Positions 34,741-47,667 of a DNA stretch of 64,000 nucleotides are shown piece by piece. Below the pieces are notes generated by a model that did not search any database, was not told the origin of the DNA, and worked only from the letters and a program-made list of their open reading frames with translations. Every line of letters starts with the position of its first letter. Within the stretch, counting starts at the first letter, position 1. Source of the stretch: Flammula alnicola (Eukaryota > Basidiomycota > Agaricomycetes > Agaricales > Strophariaceae); contig JADNRV010000212.1 in assembly GCA_015499995.1 (NCBI GenBank), positions 18,875-82,874 of the forward strand, given 5' to 3'. Both the position numbers and the translations under genes were made by a program.

Positions 34741-37700
34741 TTGTTGCAATTCGTCGCCCCTAACTGTATTGTTTTCCGCCTGGCTCTTGCCCTCCGTTAT
34801 CCAGCCTTCTGTTCCCAGATCAATTACGCGTTCTTCACTGCTCCTGCCTTAGACATTTCCTTTCACAACGATGCTCCCATTCTCTCGAATACCGTAATCG
34901 AGATCGATTCGTCGCCGGAACCAGCACACCCCGCCCGTGCCAGATCCACATCCAAGACGCGCCTAATGCCTGCTCGAGGAGCGAGCTCTCGTCCAAACGC
35001 AAAAGGGAAAGGCAAAGCCACGGCGAGGAAGACGGCCAGGGCGGCCATGGACACTGTCATCGAGCTGACCGACTCGGAACCTGAGCTTACGGCGCAGCCA
35101 CCGATTATGCGTAAAACAACGATCCCAAGCCCAAGCAGGTCCCTCTGGCTCACAGCCGACTCAGAAACGGGCCCAACACAAGTCCACTTCCACACCAAAC
35201 ACGTTACGGCCAAGAGCTCAGGCCCTTCGGGTTCATTGGAGAATATTCCTGTCGCCTCGGGCTCCGGTTCTGGCGCAGGACCTAGCACTACTGCTTCCTC
35301 GTCAAGAAGCGAAAGGCACCGGGCGCAATACCATTATTTCTCCAAACCCAGAGCGATGAGGAGAATCAACCGCCTTTGGCTCCTGGTGCACGATGGAACG
35401 ATGAGGGTGGTGATGGATTTCAGGAAGAGATGATGGACGTTGCCGATGGCGATTGGGATCCCGAGTTCTCCAACAAACCCTTTCCATTCGACTTTTCTAT
35501 GAACCAATCGACCACCCCGAGTTCGTCTCGCTGCAGCTCCCCAACCCCAACCGACCACTAATACCTCGAAGAAAGAAGCAACACTGCCCGCCCTGGTCAT
35601 CCAAGCTACTACTGTGGCCAATCCAGACCCACCCGCTGCCGTTGCTCCAGCCCCAGTTGCAGTCCAGATCGTAATCCCAGCCCCGGCCCCAGCAGCTCCA
35701 CCGAATCCTTTACCTCAACCGCAACCACAACCGCAACCACACGTCGTCGCTGCGCCTGCGCCCGAGGCACAACAGCAACCTCAGCCGGAACCCGCAGCGG
35801 CAGCAGTACCCCCACCCGAATCGCAACAAGGAGATCCTCCAGCGGACCCGACTTCGCACGCCATGGCCCAAATTCTCGAGGTCATCCCGGACGTCGAACC
35901 CGAGTACCTCCTCGGTCTCGTGCAGACGCACCTACCAACGTTCGCAGGACAGACGGCGGAGCACGTCCTTGGCTTGTTGTTCGAGGATGGAGGGTATCCG
36001 AGGGTGGCGAAGAAGCGCAAGGCGGTGGTCGTGGCGAGCGATGGCGAGGGAGCTGAGGCTGGAGACAAAGGAAAGGGCAAGGAAAAAGATGTCGATCAAG
36101 CGAGGCCGAATAAGAAGGCGAAGGTCGACTATGCGAGTGTGGAGAGGGTTTTCGAGGGGGGTGCTGCCTATCATGAGCGGGCATTGGTGCGTTTTGAGCT
36201 CTTTCTCCATCCTTTCTTCATTGCGGTCAATCTCGATGAATACATTTCGTCGAGTTTCGATGTTCTGAATTCGATTCCTTTTCATCGTGTCTTTCACGTA
36301 TGATCTTTCTTTCGGTCTTCTCCATGTTTGCCAATTTTATTTCCTTCATATTCTACCCATATTCTGGAACGATCAACTAATTCCTTTGCTCGCAGATCTA
36401 CCTCCAGACAGATTTCCCATTCATTCCCAAACCCTATCTTCGACGCAGTCTAACGCGCTTCCGGAATTTTTACGCCCCTACCCATCTCGCACTCGCCGCT
36501 GAAGAGCAAAGTTACGAAGATGACCCAGGACGACATCGTATGTATATGCGCAAATCAATACATTACAATCCAGCGAGAGAGCACAGAAGGCTCCAGGTAC
36601 TCATCGACGAGGCTTTCATGGAGGAGAGAGCGTGGTTAGAGGAGCAGCTGAATTTACGGCGACCGGAGGCGGGTTCTGCTGCTGCCGATGGAGGTGCGGT
36701 GCAGGACGAAGCAGGAGATGCTGGGAAAGGGAAAGGAAAGGAGACGGCCGTCGACTTACCGGGGGAGGATGAACCTCTGGAGGATGGTACCGGCATTGAG
36801 TGTCAGTGCTGTTTCTCCGAGTATGCTTTCGTACGTATATTTAACTTCTTTCCTCTATTTCGTCAATATAATTTCATCTCGTGTTTCTTTGCCTCGACAC
36901 AGGTCAAGATGGTACAATGCCCCGAAGCCCATCTCTTCTGCTCCGGCTGTGTCTCGCAATACGCATCGACCAAGCTAGGCGAGCACGATATTGAAATCAA
37001 TTGCATGCATTCCTCGGGCTGCGCACAGCCTTTCCCTGCGTCTGAACTCCGTCGCGTGCTCTCGACGAAACTTATGGATCTATACGAGCGGGTTAAGCAG
37101 CAGAAGGAGATTGAGCAAGCAGACCTCGAGGGTCTCGAGGAGTGCCCGTTTTGCGAGTGGAAGTGCGTCTTGGAGGTATCGAAGGAAGAGGAGAAGCTGT
37201 TCCGGTGTGGGAATGAGGATGGCGGGTGCGGAGAGGTGAGCTGTAGGCTGTGTAAACAGAAGGTAGGTGTTCGTGTCTTGTGCGAATGTCCGCCGTACTT
37301 ATATGAGGTATTCGTTCGAATTAGGATCATCTTCCCAAGTCTTGCAAAGGTATGTCCGGGAAATTTGGACGTTCTTTTCTATTGGCTCACTATGGTTGTG
37401 CGCCTTTACAGAAGTCGAAGAAGACAAGCACCTTGATGGGCGACATGCCATTGAGGAAGCTATGAGTGCGTTATTTCCTTCGTGTCTCATTATCTCGACC
37501 TCATCGTATGGTTTGTAGCTCGGGCGCTGATGCGCAATTGCCCCAAATGTCAAAAAGGTACGCCGATATTATATCCTGTACATGACGCCGTCATTGCTAA
37601 CTGTCAAACCTTAACAGCGTTTATCAAGGAACAAGGTGTACGTCCCCCTCTCCGCTCACCCCCGATTACGCTTATATGGCGACTCATCGCGTCTGGCAGT

Positions 37701-38841
37701 GCAACAAGATGACGTGTCCAAACTGCCGCACGCTCTCCTGCTATGTGTGTCGGCAGGTTATTTCCGGGTACGAGCATTTCAATCAGGTAAGTCGATGCCT
37801 CGTTGGTCGAGATCAGTCTTTTGTGCAACCGATCTTGTTGTTTCGAGCCCTTATCTCCTGAACATTCAAATTTCCTCATCCATTTATACATACTTGTTCT
37901 TCTAGAGGAATGTTTACTGATGCTTCTGCCTCCGGACAGGCACCACCTGGGCGAGCTTCTACAAGTAGAAAAGATGCAGGAAAATGTTTGCTATGGGACC
38001 AGGTCGAGGAACGACATGCAGCCGAGGTCCGCTCTTTTGCCCTTTCTTGTCCTGTCACATCATCATATTGAATATACGCAAATGATAATAGGTTAAAGCC
38101 GCTGCCGATAAAGCAATAGCCGAGTACAAGCGCGACCATCCAGACGTCGACGAGAAAGAAATTAAAGTCGACCTCCCCGTCGCTCCACCGCGGCCGAATC
38201 CGGTAGGCGCAGCAGGTATTGCTCCTCCCCCATACCAGCCACCTGCCAATCCCTATAATTACGCAGCGCAGGCTGAGGGCTTTGCTCAACAAATGGCACA
38301 AGCGTTTAACCCCTTTGCACCTGTCCTCGGCGCACCACAGCACGGAGCGGCTGTAGCAGCCAATTTTAATTTCTTCGCTGACCCGCGGATCGCCGCTCAA
38401 GAGGCCGAGGCTGCTCGACTTGCGCAAATACGCCACGACCACGCCCAAGTGATGCGGCGACGTCAACAAATGCAGCGGGATAGGCAGCGTGAACTCCAGG
38501 TACAACAGCGCCAGCAACGCGAACAGACGCGCAGGCTGCAGCAGCAAGCCGCGCAGAACCAGCTCATGGCAGATGTGGCGATTGCTAACGCGAATTTCCA
38601 GTATCAGATGAGGATGGAGCAAGACCGAATTGCGCAGGAGCTGCTTGCCCGCGCAGAAGAGGAGCGGATCGAACGCGAGCGGCTGTATCAGGAAGCTTTG
38701 ATAAGGCATCGGGAGGAGCGCGCTAGGCAAGTCCAGCGAGGTAGGACTAGGGCGGCGGCCGCGGCTGCTGCCCCGGCTCCTCCTGAAGCACTGCCGGTGC
38801 AAGCAATGGGTGCAGATCAACGCAGACGAGCACGTCGTTAA
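34741..38841 (+). CDS. RBR-type E3 ubiquitin ligase, RNF216/TRIAD3-like, with SIM-like motifs
   Basis: Multi-exon gene ending at 38841; the start is unresolved (ATG 34871 is a candidate). The N-terminus has two hydrophobic-acidic motifs, TVIEIDSSPEP (about 34890) and TVIELTDSEPEL (about 35055), like SUMO-interaction motifs, then a Pro/Gln-rich stretch. RING1: CQCCFSEY, then HLFCSGCVSQYA and CMHSSGCAQPF. IBR: CPFCEWKC...CGNEDGGCGEVSCRLCKQK. RING2: ALMRNCPKCQKAFIKEQG, then after an intron CNKMTCPNCRTLSCYVCRQ. The C-terminus is a Gln/Arg-rich coiled coil. In RBR ligases ubiquitin passes through a RING2 cysteine before transfer. The GYEHFNQ after RING2 matches RNF216/TRIAD3. Three single-base losses (about 35350, 35497 and 35548) break the N-terminal exon; the catalytic exons are intact. 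Confidence 0.8.
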
Positions 38842-40854
38842 ACGTGGAAGCTTGGACAGTGTTGCCTCTGCTACAGCTACCCTTTCGTTTCTTTTCTCCT
38901 CCGATGCCCACCTCTATATTCCCTTTTTTGTCCCGTTTTCACTGCATTTTCGTTATGGCCATTTTCCTGTCCTATACCTTCAGTCGACATTTTCTCTCAT
39001 TCACAGGTTTTTCATCTTTCGTTCAGTTAGTCTTGCTCATCCTCGCTACTATTATATACGTTTTAATGGAGTCGTAGAGCTCGAACATTGAGGGAAGTGG
39101 CGGTTTGTGGAGAAGGGGTTGATCCTGTTGGATGTAGTGTTGACGATTCCCGATGTTGGTGCTACTTTGGTGCATATTATCGATTTCGGATTGATGCCAT
39201 CAAAGTTCCACTGATCCGCGCGGACCGCACCGTTTGGTTTCAACTCTCCCCGCTCTCCGTGTTTACATCAGCGACGCTGTCCGTTTTCCACCCGACGTCT
39301 ATCCTGGGATCCCTCACTGCCTACCTCCGGGCGGCCCCCAACATCTGTATTATTGGCGCCACCCTGCTGCCCACCCGTACAGCAGCCGACACCCGACGTC
39401 TGCGTGTCAGGACACCCGCGGCATCACCCACCCTCCCCTCCTCCCCATCCCACTGCCTATTTAGCTCACAAGCAGCGGCCTACAACGGTGGTCCGGGACA
39501 CCAGCAGGTACGTCCTTCCTCTCTCTCCCTTTTCCACTGCTTCTCCCACCCTCCCTATCCCATCCCCACCGTCCTTTCGTCTCGCAAACGGGCCTCCAGT
39601 GCAGCCGGTGCCAATTGCATCGCCTTCCTAAATCGGCGAGACGAATCAACGCCTATTAGCGAGACTGATCCCGATGGGTTACTTTCATGGAATCGGACAC
39701 CCATTCAGTACGTCCTGAAACGAGTCCATGGGGACTTTCTTCACTGTTCTATGCCTTTCCCACCCCGCAGCACTGACCCACCGACACCATCAACCACTAC
39801 CTTGCGATCACCGCCTCCGTTTACCGCCATCCTGACATACTTTCTGCTAGCATCGCTAATAAGTGAAGCTTCCTATTTATTTTATTTTATTTTTTCGTTC
39901 GGTTCAGGCAGCTCAATATATCCTATCAAGGCATTCCAGAAGTCGACATAACGGCCGCTAAACGGAAATTTTGGGCATCTATATCCGGTAGATATATGTT
40001 CGCGATGGGTGTTGCACGAGTGCCAACGTAGAATCAGCGAGCCTGAATGGTGGTCTAGGTGGCGTCCGGCGTTGGATCATATTAGTTGGATGGAGTGAAT
40101 TCTAGCTTGATGGTCTCGTGTTTCTCGCCACTTCAGTGCTTGGTAATTTTCTAGGCATCAAAGTCACTTCCGAGAGCCACAAATTCAATTTATCTTTATT
40201 CAATTCACCATAGCCACGTTCCGCATTACTGGCACGAGCCGTCCCATATGCGCCTACGTCTTGACGATGACGACCTATGAGCGAGCTGCATATCAAACGG
40301 TTTGTGGACAACTTCGAGTCGACTTAGGTGCAGTCACTGATGTCATTAATTATTCAGGGCTACTCGAGTAGGAGGACTTGGACTCGAATCCCTTCGATAC
40401 GGCATTGGCAAATTTTGGGATGTTCGCCTTGTACCAATATCGGCAAGCATGCCAGGTATTTTGTTTTTAATTTTGTGGTATTTATGGCTATGTCGGATTA
40501 TTATCCTTGCATCCATATCGGTGCCGTATATCGTATCAGGAGTCGAGCCGCTGCAGAATGCCGTCCCAGTGAATAATGTCCTCGGAGTCCGCGAATAATC
40601 GCATGGATGATAAATAGAACAAGAGCATAGGCTCCGGTGAGAGAGCGCGGGACAAACATGGTCATGAACATATTATAGGCTGACGCTGCTGAGAGCTAGT
40701 GCAGTAAGACGAGAATCTTGAGTGCTAAGGTCGCTACCAATTCATTAGATTCTACCTGCCATATTTTCATACACGAACTGGTTAAACGGCGAGGGGCTAC
40801 GTATTCGAAATCACTGAGATAATGTTGCATGTCATGAGCAAAATCAGGCCGAGC
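38842..40854. other. Region downstream of the RBR gene; weak proline-rich frame
   Basis: A 287-codon plus-strand frame (39088-39951) is Pro/Ser/Thr-rich with no recognised domain. Intron-like GTACGT...CAG segments at about 39508-39600 and 39711-39768 suggest part of it may be spliced exons of an unknown gene. 39880-39900 is a TTTTA run. 39960-40854 shows nothing supportable. Confidence 0.3.
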
Positions 40855-43272
40855 TCAGTCCTTGAGCTGATATACGAGCTGCGCTAGGAGATCCCCTTCG
40901 CTATAAACACGTTCAATATGAGCCTGCAATCAATGGTGTGAAACATCCAAGTTATTTACCTGTTGAATCCAACTTTATCGATGAAGAAATCATCGTTACC
41001 GCCGAATATGAATGTCCACAGCGAATTTTCACCACCCATGAGTCCTTCGATTTCATTCTTGATGTCGTTGGCGATGGTCCCCAATTGATTGACCCCGTTC
41101 TCGACGCGTTTATTGAGATCAGCAATAACCGTGTCATATTTCGCCCCATGTGTATCACGCCAGGCAACTCCCTTTTCTGATCCGACATTTGGTGTAGGAA
41201 AATCGACCTTTATCATCAGCCTGCCATGGTTAACAGCATCGAGCGTAACTGTGGCACTCCATGTGGCGGCGGTAATGCACCTGATAGATCATGGATTGGT
41301 CAACGACCAGAATGGGGAAAGGAGAATGCCTACCAAGCCGGCTTCGAAGCTGGTGGACATTATAATATTAATATAAGTTTAACAAATAACAGAGCAGAAT
41401 ACTTACCCCATGACCACACCTCTATCCTACCGCCGATCCTGCGGTAATACGTTGAATAATGCAATTTTCAAGGTCAAGACTTCAACTCACTTGATAACAC
41501 ATTTACCGTCTGAATTAAGGCCAACCGGGATCTCTAGATGGTTCCAGACACTACTCTCTTGTTGACAGAATGCATTAGATCCTTTTGGGACAATCGCGGT
41601 TTGTCGGGTATCCTCCTTATTATGGCCATAAGAGTAGTAGAAAGTACTCGGACTGCTTTTTTGTGCCTCATACGCCCAGGGCGTGCCCCCTGTCGGTAGC
41701 TGGATGACTTTGAGAAAAAAGCGTAGCGAAAAAATGATGACACATATACCTCACTGGTACTATATCCCAGATGCGCATCAATGTGGAAAGGCAGTGGCGA
41801 TAAACTTGAATCGTAAGTGATCGATTTGAGCACCCAAGTGGTTGCCTGATTGAAACGAGCAAGACGTGGAAGCAACCACCCGTCCAGGAAAGCTTGAAAA
41901 ACAGGAGTTAGAGACGCCCAGTAATAAAATTACTTTTTTTACTCACTGTATTTGGAAAGGCAGACAGAACCGTCGTACCTTGGATCTGTTCCGGTGGGAG
42001 GGACAACCCCTGAACAAACATGGATGATTCGCACTGAGCCCGGCGAGTTTAAATTCCAAGTTAACACTTACAATTCGCCTAATCAAAAATGGCTTTGTCG
42101 TGTGTATTTGACGACGGCAAATAAATCGAACTCACCTTAGGCCATGGTAGAAGGTCTTTAGGAAATTCTCTCTTTTGTGTCTGTAGTGTATCGTTAGTTT
42201 GACTAGGTTTACTTTGCCCTTCTGCGATCGACGTACCATTTGAAGATAAAGTAACATATTTTTATCGTCATTCTTCGTCCCCTTATCCGATGGTGATGTA
42301 ACGAAGGGAAGGTTCTGGAAATTCAAAGACGTTGGCGCAATAGTGGGCGCACGGTAGTTTTCCGGTTTCTTTATAATTGGAAGATAGTGGATCGTCGAGT
42401 GAAAGTTACCCGTCTCTTTAGTGAGCTTCTTCAGATACAGTTTAATGTGCTCAGTGAAGCTCAATTTCGCCGCATCGGTGGGTAGGACAATGTGACTGAG
42501 TCCTTCGTCATAGTTAGAAATATCGGCAGCTAGGAACTAGCGTTGAGCCTTACAAGGATGAACAAAAGAAGAAGAACATACTAGTGAAATCCACAAAAAG
42601 TTGGTGGACGCTGTAGTCGTCCGTTCTGCGCAACACATCTTTGACGAATTGGGGAACATCCTTCTCGTCCAATATATTTAAATTGAGGCGGACCCTAAAT
42701 ACGAGACGCCAGTCCTGAATCGCGGCGGTCTCTTCGCTAAGCCACACTTCATGTTAAGCAGAACCTATCTCGTCGCATTAGAAAGCTTACGTTGGACGAG
42801 ACTTTTTGCCGCCTAAGTATTGAAAAGAACCAGACTAGGCTTGAAATCAGACAGCAGTACGTGGGATGAAGAAGAGCACTGGCACCTTCAAGCTCAACGT
42901 AAAGAGAACAGTTTGCTTATCGTCATTTTGAAGGAGCAACTCGACACTGGATGCGTCAAGTTCAGCGTTCTTTATACAACTGTGCCATTGATCAATACAA
43001 CTGTATATAGCAATCCTAGCGTGAATGACATACGTCCAGTCATCGTCCTCTGTAGTGTCGGTGTGAAATTTCCGTATGGGCGAATTGTCTTCGGCAATCT
43101 TGTACATTAATTTCATCTGACGCTTGATAGCCCCTTGGGAGACGGCAGTTATCTGCTGCGTATGAGAGGTCGAGGGTTGTTGGAGATGAAAGAATCCCAC
43201 CTGATCGTAGCCGTGAGTCATCGTGCCCGTGAAGCGTTCCTGGGCTAACTTGGCGTAATCGGGGTCCGGCAT
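40855..43272 (-). CDS. Unrecognised multi-exon protein, paralogue A
   Basis: Start ATG 43272 (MPDPDYAKLAQERFTGTMT), stop at 40855. More than ten exons can be traced by comparison with the divergent paralogue at 45252-47595. Shared blocks include TDTTEDDDWTYV, AELDASSVELLLQNDDKQTVLFTL, SFQYLGGKK, AIQDWRLVFRVRLNLNI, ISNYDEGLSH, TIHYLPIIKKP, LNFQNLPFVTSPSDKGT, FPKDLLPWPK, VVPPTGTDPRYDGSVCL, FNQATTWVL, LPTGGTPWAY, ATWSATVTLDA and SEGDLLAQL. One exon is a 7-nt microexon at 42072-42078. No signal peptide or transmembrane segment is seen. No frame break was needed, so this copy looks functional. The function is unknown; repeated beta-rich segments are suspected. Confidence 0.6.
42072..42078 (-). other. 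7-nt microexon of paralogue A
   Basis: GCGAATT between an ATTAG acceptor and a GTAAGT donor on the minus strand. It supplies A-N-T and shifts the phase so that LLPWPK joins VVPPTG. The same 7-nt size and position occur in paralogue B. Confidence 0.65.
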
Positions 43273-45251
43273 TGCTATAGCTGTAGTGAGATGGTAAGGA
43301 TAACAGAAAATGAAGTGAGCGCTGGTAACACCAACCATACGATTCTTATAGGCGAGGGTTGTTAGCTGGCCGGAAATATCCCATCGAAGAGGATCAAGAG
43401 TCAACCAAATGCCAAACTACTGGGTCAAGAGGCGACAGATCCGCCAATCGGGCACATCAAATCACCGGGTGGGGAAGGGGTAGGGGGATGTAGCCACAGG
43501 TAGTTCGGAGCGAACAGTTCGCGGCATGACTTCTCTTCATTCTAGGAGTCAAGCAAAAACTAGGGTATCTCACAGTAGCATTTTTCGGCTTTCTTTTGCC
43601 TTTTTCGTTTTGTTTTTCTGGCTTTTTACCCTCAATTTGAGATATCTTCCAGTAAAAGCAATCAAAGAATAAAACAAAAAAAAGGCTACCGTGAGACCTG
43701 AATCTCAGGAATTCTTCAAAAAATGGGAGTGACGCTGTTTTTCGCTCGCTCGGCATTACGGCTCCCATTGGACTCCGCTATATTGTCTACTTTTGACCAC
43801 GTTCCTGAGTTTAATATAAGTACTAAATTCAAATCCACATTTCTGACATGATAAAATCAGACGGATATCAACAAGGCGGATTAAGTGGCGAGCTACAAAG
43901 TAGATACAGTAAATAAAAGTTATGAATCAGCCGAGGATGCCAACAGCGTTCTAGGGATGAAAGATTGAGAGAACGGTAGCTAGCCTACACGAGCTGTTAC
44001 CCCCGTCAACTTCCCTCCTGGAGTTAAGCCTCGTTGACAGAGGTTATTCCTCTCTTTCTATGAAAGGAGTGTTTTTGTTCGACTACGCCATTTTTTGTAG
44101 GTTACCTCTGGCACTGGGTCTTTTGGGATAAACCAGTGGCAGGATTTGATACTCAAGAGTGAATTCTTGAGACTCCGGCTGCCTACCTTCACCTCAGTAA
44201 AACCTAGATCTGAATCCTGGCCATGGTCTCACCCTATAAGAAGCACCATTCATTCACGAATATATAATGCCTACTAAACGCTTTCCGACGTCGTGTTCAT
44301 AGGTACCATACCTTCTCCAGATTTTAATCTATCCATCGCGGCTTCGATCCAAATTTATGTTTACTCTCTACAATGTTTACTATCTACAGCCGTGTCCCCC
44401 GACTTCTGAGCTTCGCAAAAAATTAAAACTGAAGACAGACGAGTATCAAATGATTTGCGGTGCCTTATTGTAATCTAAGTAGACATAGGTGAATGAGATA
44501 ATCGATAATGTAAGGGACTCCGAGCGAGACGTCGCTAGAAACCCAATTTGATATGTGTACGGCTACCCAGATCATCAGAATTGAAGGCAAAATTTCTCAC
44601 CCGAGAGTTGCTCCAGAACGTCATAAATGCTCAGGCGTGCATTGCACGCTTGAGTGCTTCTAATCGTGCCAATCATATTGTAGGGTTGCTGTCGGAGAAA
44701 CTTGTCCCGATGACAGATGTAATGTCCCTGTCAAACAACGTATGACCAACCATTGTGACTGTCTCTGAACATCCGCAAAGGAGGGAACGGAAAATAAGGC
44801 ACATATAGCTATATGATGCAACGAAATCTACAGCTATCATATTACAGCCTTCGAGAGTCATCCCTCGCCGGGAGAGTTGCCGAGGCTTGTAAGTATTGCC
44901 TTCGTATTCCTAATTGGCCGTGTACGTCGCCGAAATACGTATTTTGCCATTCACAAGATCATTGCTCCACCGATGAACAATCAGGGTGTCACTCACCAGC
45001 GATCTCACATTTTGGACAGATGCCACTATGAATGTAAAGTTATCCAAGTGTGAGTTCGATCTCAGCAGTTCCCCGGATTCTTCAGAATTCGAATAGTGAA
45101 GTTGGGCTTAATCCGGAGGGGCTCTGGAAATCCGAACTTGGTGGGAAGCCTGTCAATTCGCCGACGAGTTTGAAAATACATAAGTTATTCCAGTCGCTCG
45201 CAGAGTCCCCCACCTTCCCATTTTCTCATTACAGTTCAAGCAACTCTAACC
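43273..45251. other. Shared upstream region of the divergent paralogues
   Basis: About 2 kb between the two head-to-head genes. AT-rich, with a T-rich tract near 43580-43640 and no open frame with family similarity. It may contain promoters of both genes, but no defined element is recognised. Confidence 0.4.
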
Positions 45252-47595
45252 ATGCTTCCTTACGCCGAGTTAGCCAAAGAACGCTTCACAGGCACAAAAA
45301 TTTACGACTATGATCAGGTCAATGGATTCGTTTATTTTCCTCTGGCAGGCGCTTATCCGCAGTAGATCACTAGCGTCTCGCAGAGAGGAGTCAACGAACA
45401 GTTCAACCTGATATTTAAAACGAGCGATGCGAAGTCGCGTCATTTCACCACCGATACTACGGAAGACGATGATTGGACGTATGTTCTCGACATTGAAGTT
45501 TGTCATACTAGTTTTATTGACGCTCTAACATAGCCAGATTGTGGATGCAGAGCTCGCTCCATCTGCAATCGAGCTACTGCTTGGAACCGACGAGAAGCAA
45601 AGTGTGCTCTTCACATTGAAATTGACGGTGAATCCGCATTCATTCTTGTGTCCGAGTCGCTATCTGACCTCAAAGCTAGTCTGGTACTTTCAAATACTTG
45701 GCCGGTCCAGCTAAGAAGCCTACGTAAGCATCTATTGTGAAGATTGAAATACAGTTCGGTCTAAAATATTAGAACACCTTTAGCCAAGAGACAGCGAAGA
45801 TCAATGACTGGCGGCTCGCCTTCGATGTTCGTCTCAATTTGAAGATAATGAAGGACCAAGATATTCCGAAGTTTATCCAAGATGCGCTGAAGAATCCGTC
45901 GGATTACAACATCCACCAGCTCGTCATTGACTTTGCTAGTAAGAAATGTATTTTGTTTCGCCGGTTCACCATCGTACTTAACAACAGTTTCTAGATGTCG
46001 ATCTTTCTAAGTATGATGAAAGTCGCAGCTTCATCGACCTCCCGACCGACAGAGCAAAGAATGACTTCGTTTCGTCTATCGGTCTCTACTTGAAGGCGCC
46101 AGCTGGTATCCTTCACTCGGCCATCTATTACCTCCCAATTCTAAAGAAAACAATAACTGGTTATGCCCTGGATCGTTCTATTGTACCGACGGCATTAAGT
46201 TTCCAGAATCTTCCCTTCATTGTACCACCCTCGGATAAAGGCACAAGGAACAACGACAACAATATGCTGGTCTACCTCCAAATGGTATGTCAATCATCGA
46301 TATAGAAAACAAAAATTGAACTTATGATACGATGCAGGCAGAGGGAAGGGATCTTCCTAGAGATTTGCTACCATTCCCAGCTGTGAGCGACGTTTTCTTC
46401 GCCAAATTCGGATCACGCATGACAAGAACTGAACATTATTTAGGGCAACTGTGCGCACCGATTGGAGTTCGAATTCACCATTACTAATTTGTCATGTTTT
46501 CAGGGATTGTTCCTCCTGCCTCCGCCGACCCAAACGAGAAATATGACGGTACCGTCGGCCTTTCGGAACGGGGTGAATAGCTCTCTTTCCTTCATTGATA
46601 ATTGCTCCCCTCATCTGCTGCAAAGCCTTCCTTCCGGTCCTTAGTTTTTTCAATCAGCACAGCACCTGGATTGCCGAATCCGTCGGGAAGGGCTCTGGTG
46701 GCAATCCGCCTGTCATCAAGGGACATTGTGGATATCTTGATAGCGAGGTGTGTTCGCGAAAGGTCCAGTTCTTCTATTCCCATGCTGAACAACTCGGGGT
46801 TTTCTAGCTGCCGGCCGGGGGAATTCCTTGGGTATATGATGCAAAGAATAGCACTTCTAATGTTCGGAAATATGTTTACAAGCAGAGGTCTACAACAAAG
46901 CCATCGGCAGATCTCCCACTCGCCTTTCAAGAGGGCCTAACGCAAAACAAGCTAGAAATCCCTGTAAGCCTCGACGCAAATGGTAAATGTGTAATAAAGT
47001 GAGTCGTGTTCTCGAGTCTTAAAAATATCGCCAACGACTTCGGTGTAATGCACAGGCTTGAGGGCAAGACGGACGTGGTGACAGCGATTGGTTAGTACTA
47101 TCCAACTCTGATCTTTGTTGGGATTGGGTACTGATTCTGCCTTTTAGCGGGATTTGGCTCGTAAGAATTTTCTTGCCGTCCATCTAAATTATCCGCTCAC
47201 GTTCTGTTTACGCTCAGCGCCATCCAATCTGGCACTTGGTCTGGCGAGCTTACACTAGACAGCAGTTCCCACAGCAACTTCAAGATCAACCTCAACGTCG
47301 CTCCGAAAAACGTTACAGAGACTATATTCGGTGATGACATTCGATCGGTCGTTCAACCATTCAAGGAGAGCCTTGAAAAGTCATTCGCGAAACTGAATTC
47401 GGACGACTTCAAGACACAACTCACACAGTTGTTGACTGGGACTTGGAAGTTCATATTCGCCCATAATGGGGGCTTCGTTGTTAACGAGGCTGCATTTAAT
47501 AGGTGTGTTTGTACAGCAAAATCACCCGGAATGTAGCTGAATTCTCTGTTTATAGCGAAGGAGACCTCTTGATAAAGATCACGGTGAAGTCCTGA
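45252..47595 (+). pseudogene. Paralogue B of the same unrecognised family, with an early stop
   Basis: Start ATG 45252 (MLPYAELAKERFTGTKIYDYDQ). Same exon order as paralogue A: TDTTEDDDWTYVLDIE, AELAPSAIELLLGTDEKQ, TFKYLAGPAKKP, INDWRLAFDVRLNLKI, IYYLPILKKT, LSFQNLPFIVPPSDKGT, LPRDLLPFPA, the microexon, IVPPASADPNEKYDG, FNQHSTWIA, LPAGGIPWVY, IQSGTWSGELTLDSSS, TWKFIFAHNGGFVVNEAAFN and SEGDLLIKITVKS, ending TGA 47593-47595. Codon 38 is TAG (45363-45365) where paralogue A has CAG in QQITAV. The other exons are clean. It is therefore a very recent pseudogene, a sequence error, or a stop removed by an unseen splice choice. Confidence 0.55.
46444..46450 (+). other. 7-nt microexon of paralogue B
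   Basis: GGCAACT between acceptor TTTAG and donor GTGCGC. Together with the flanking exons it reads PA-G-N-W-IVPP, aligning with PK-A-N-W-VVPP in paralogue A. Confidence 0.6.
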
Positions 47596-47667
47596 TTGCT
47601 CTAGTTACGTTGTGGTTTATCCTGTATGAAGCCCAGTGAAAATGACCAGTTTCCAAATATAGTGTGA

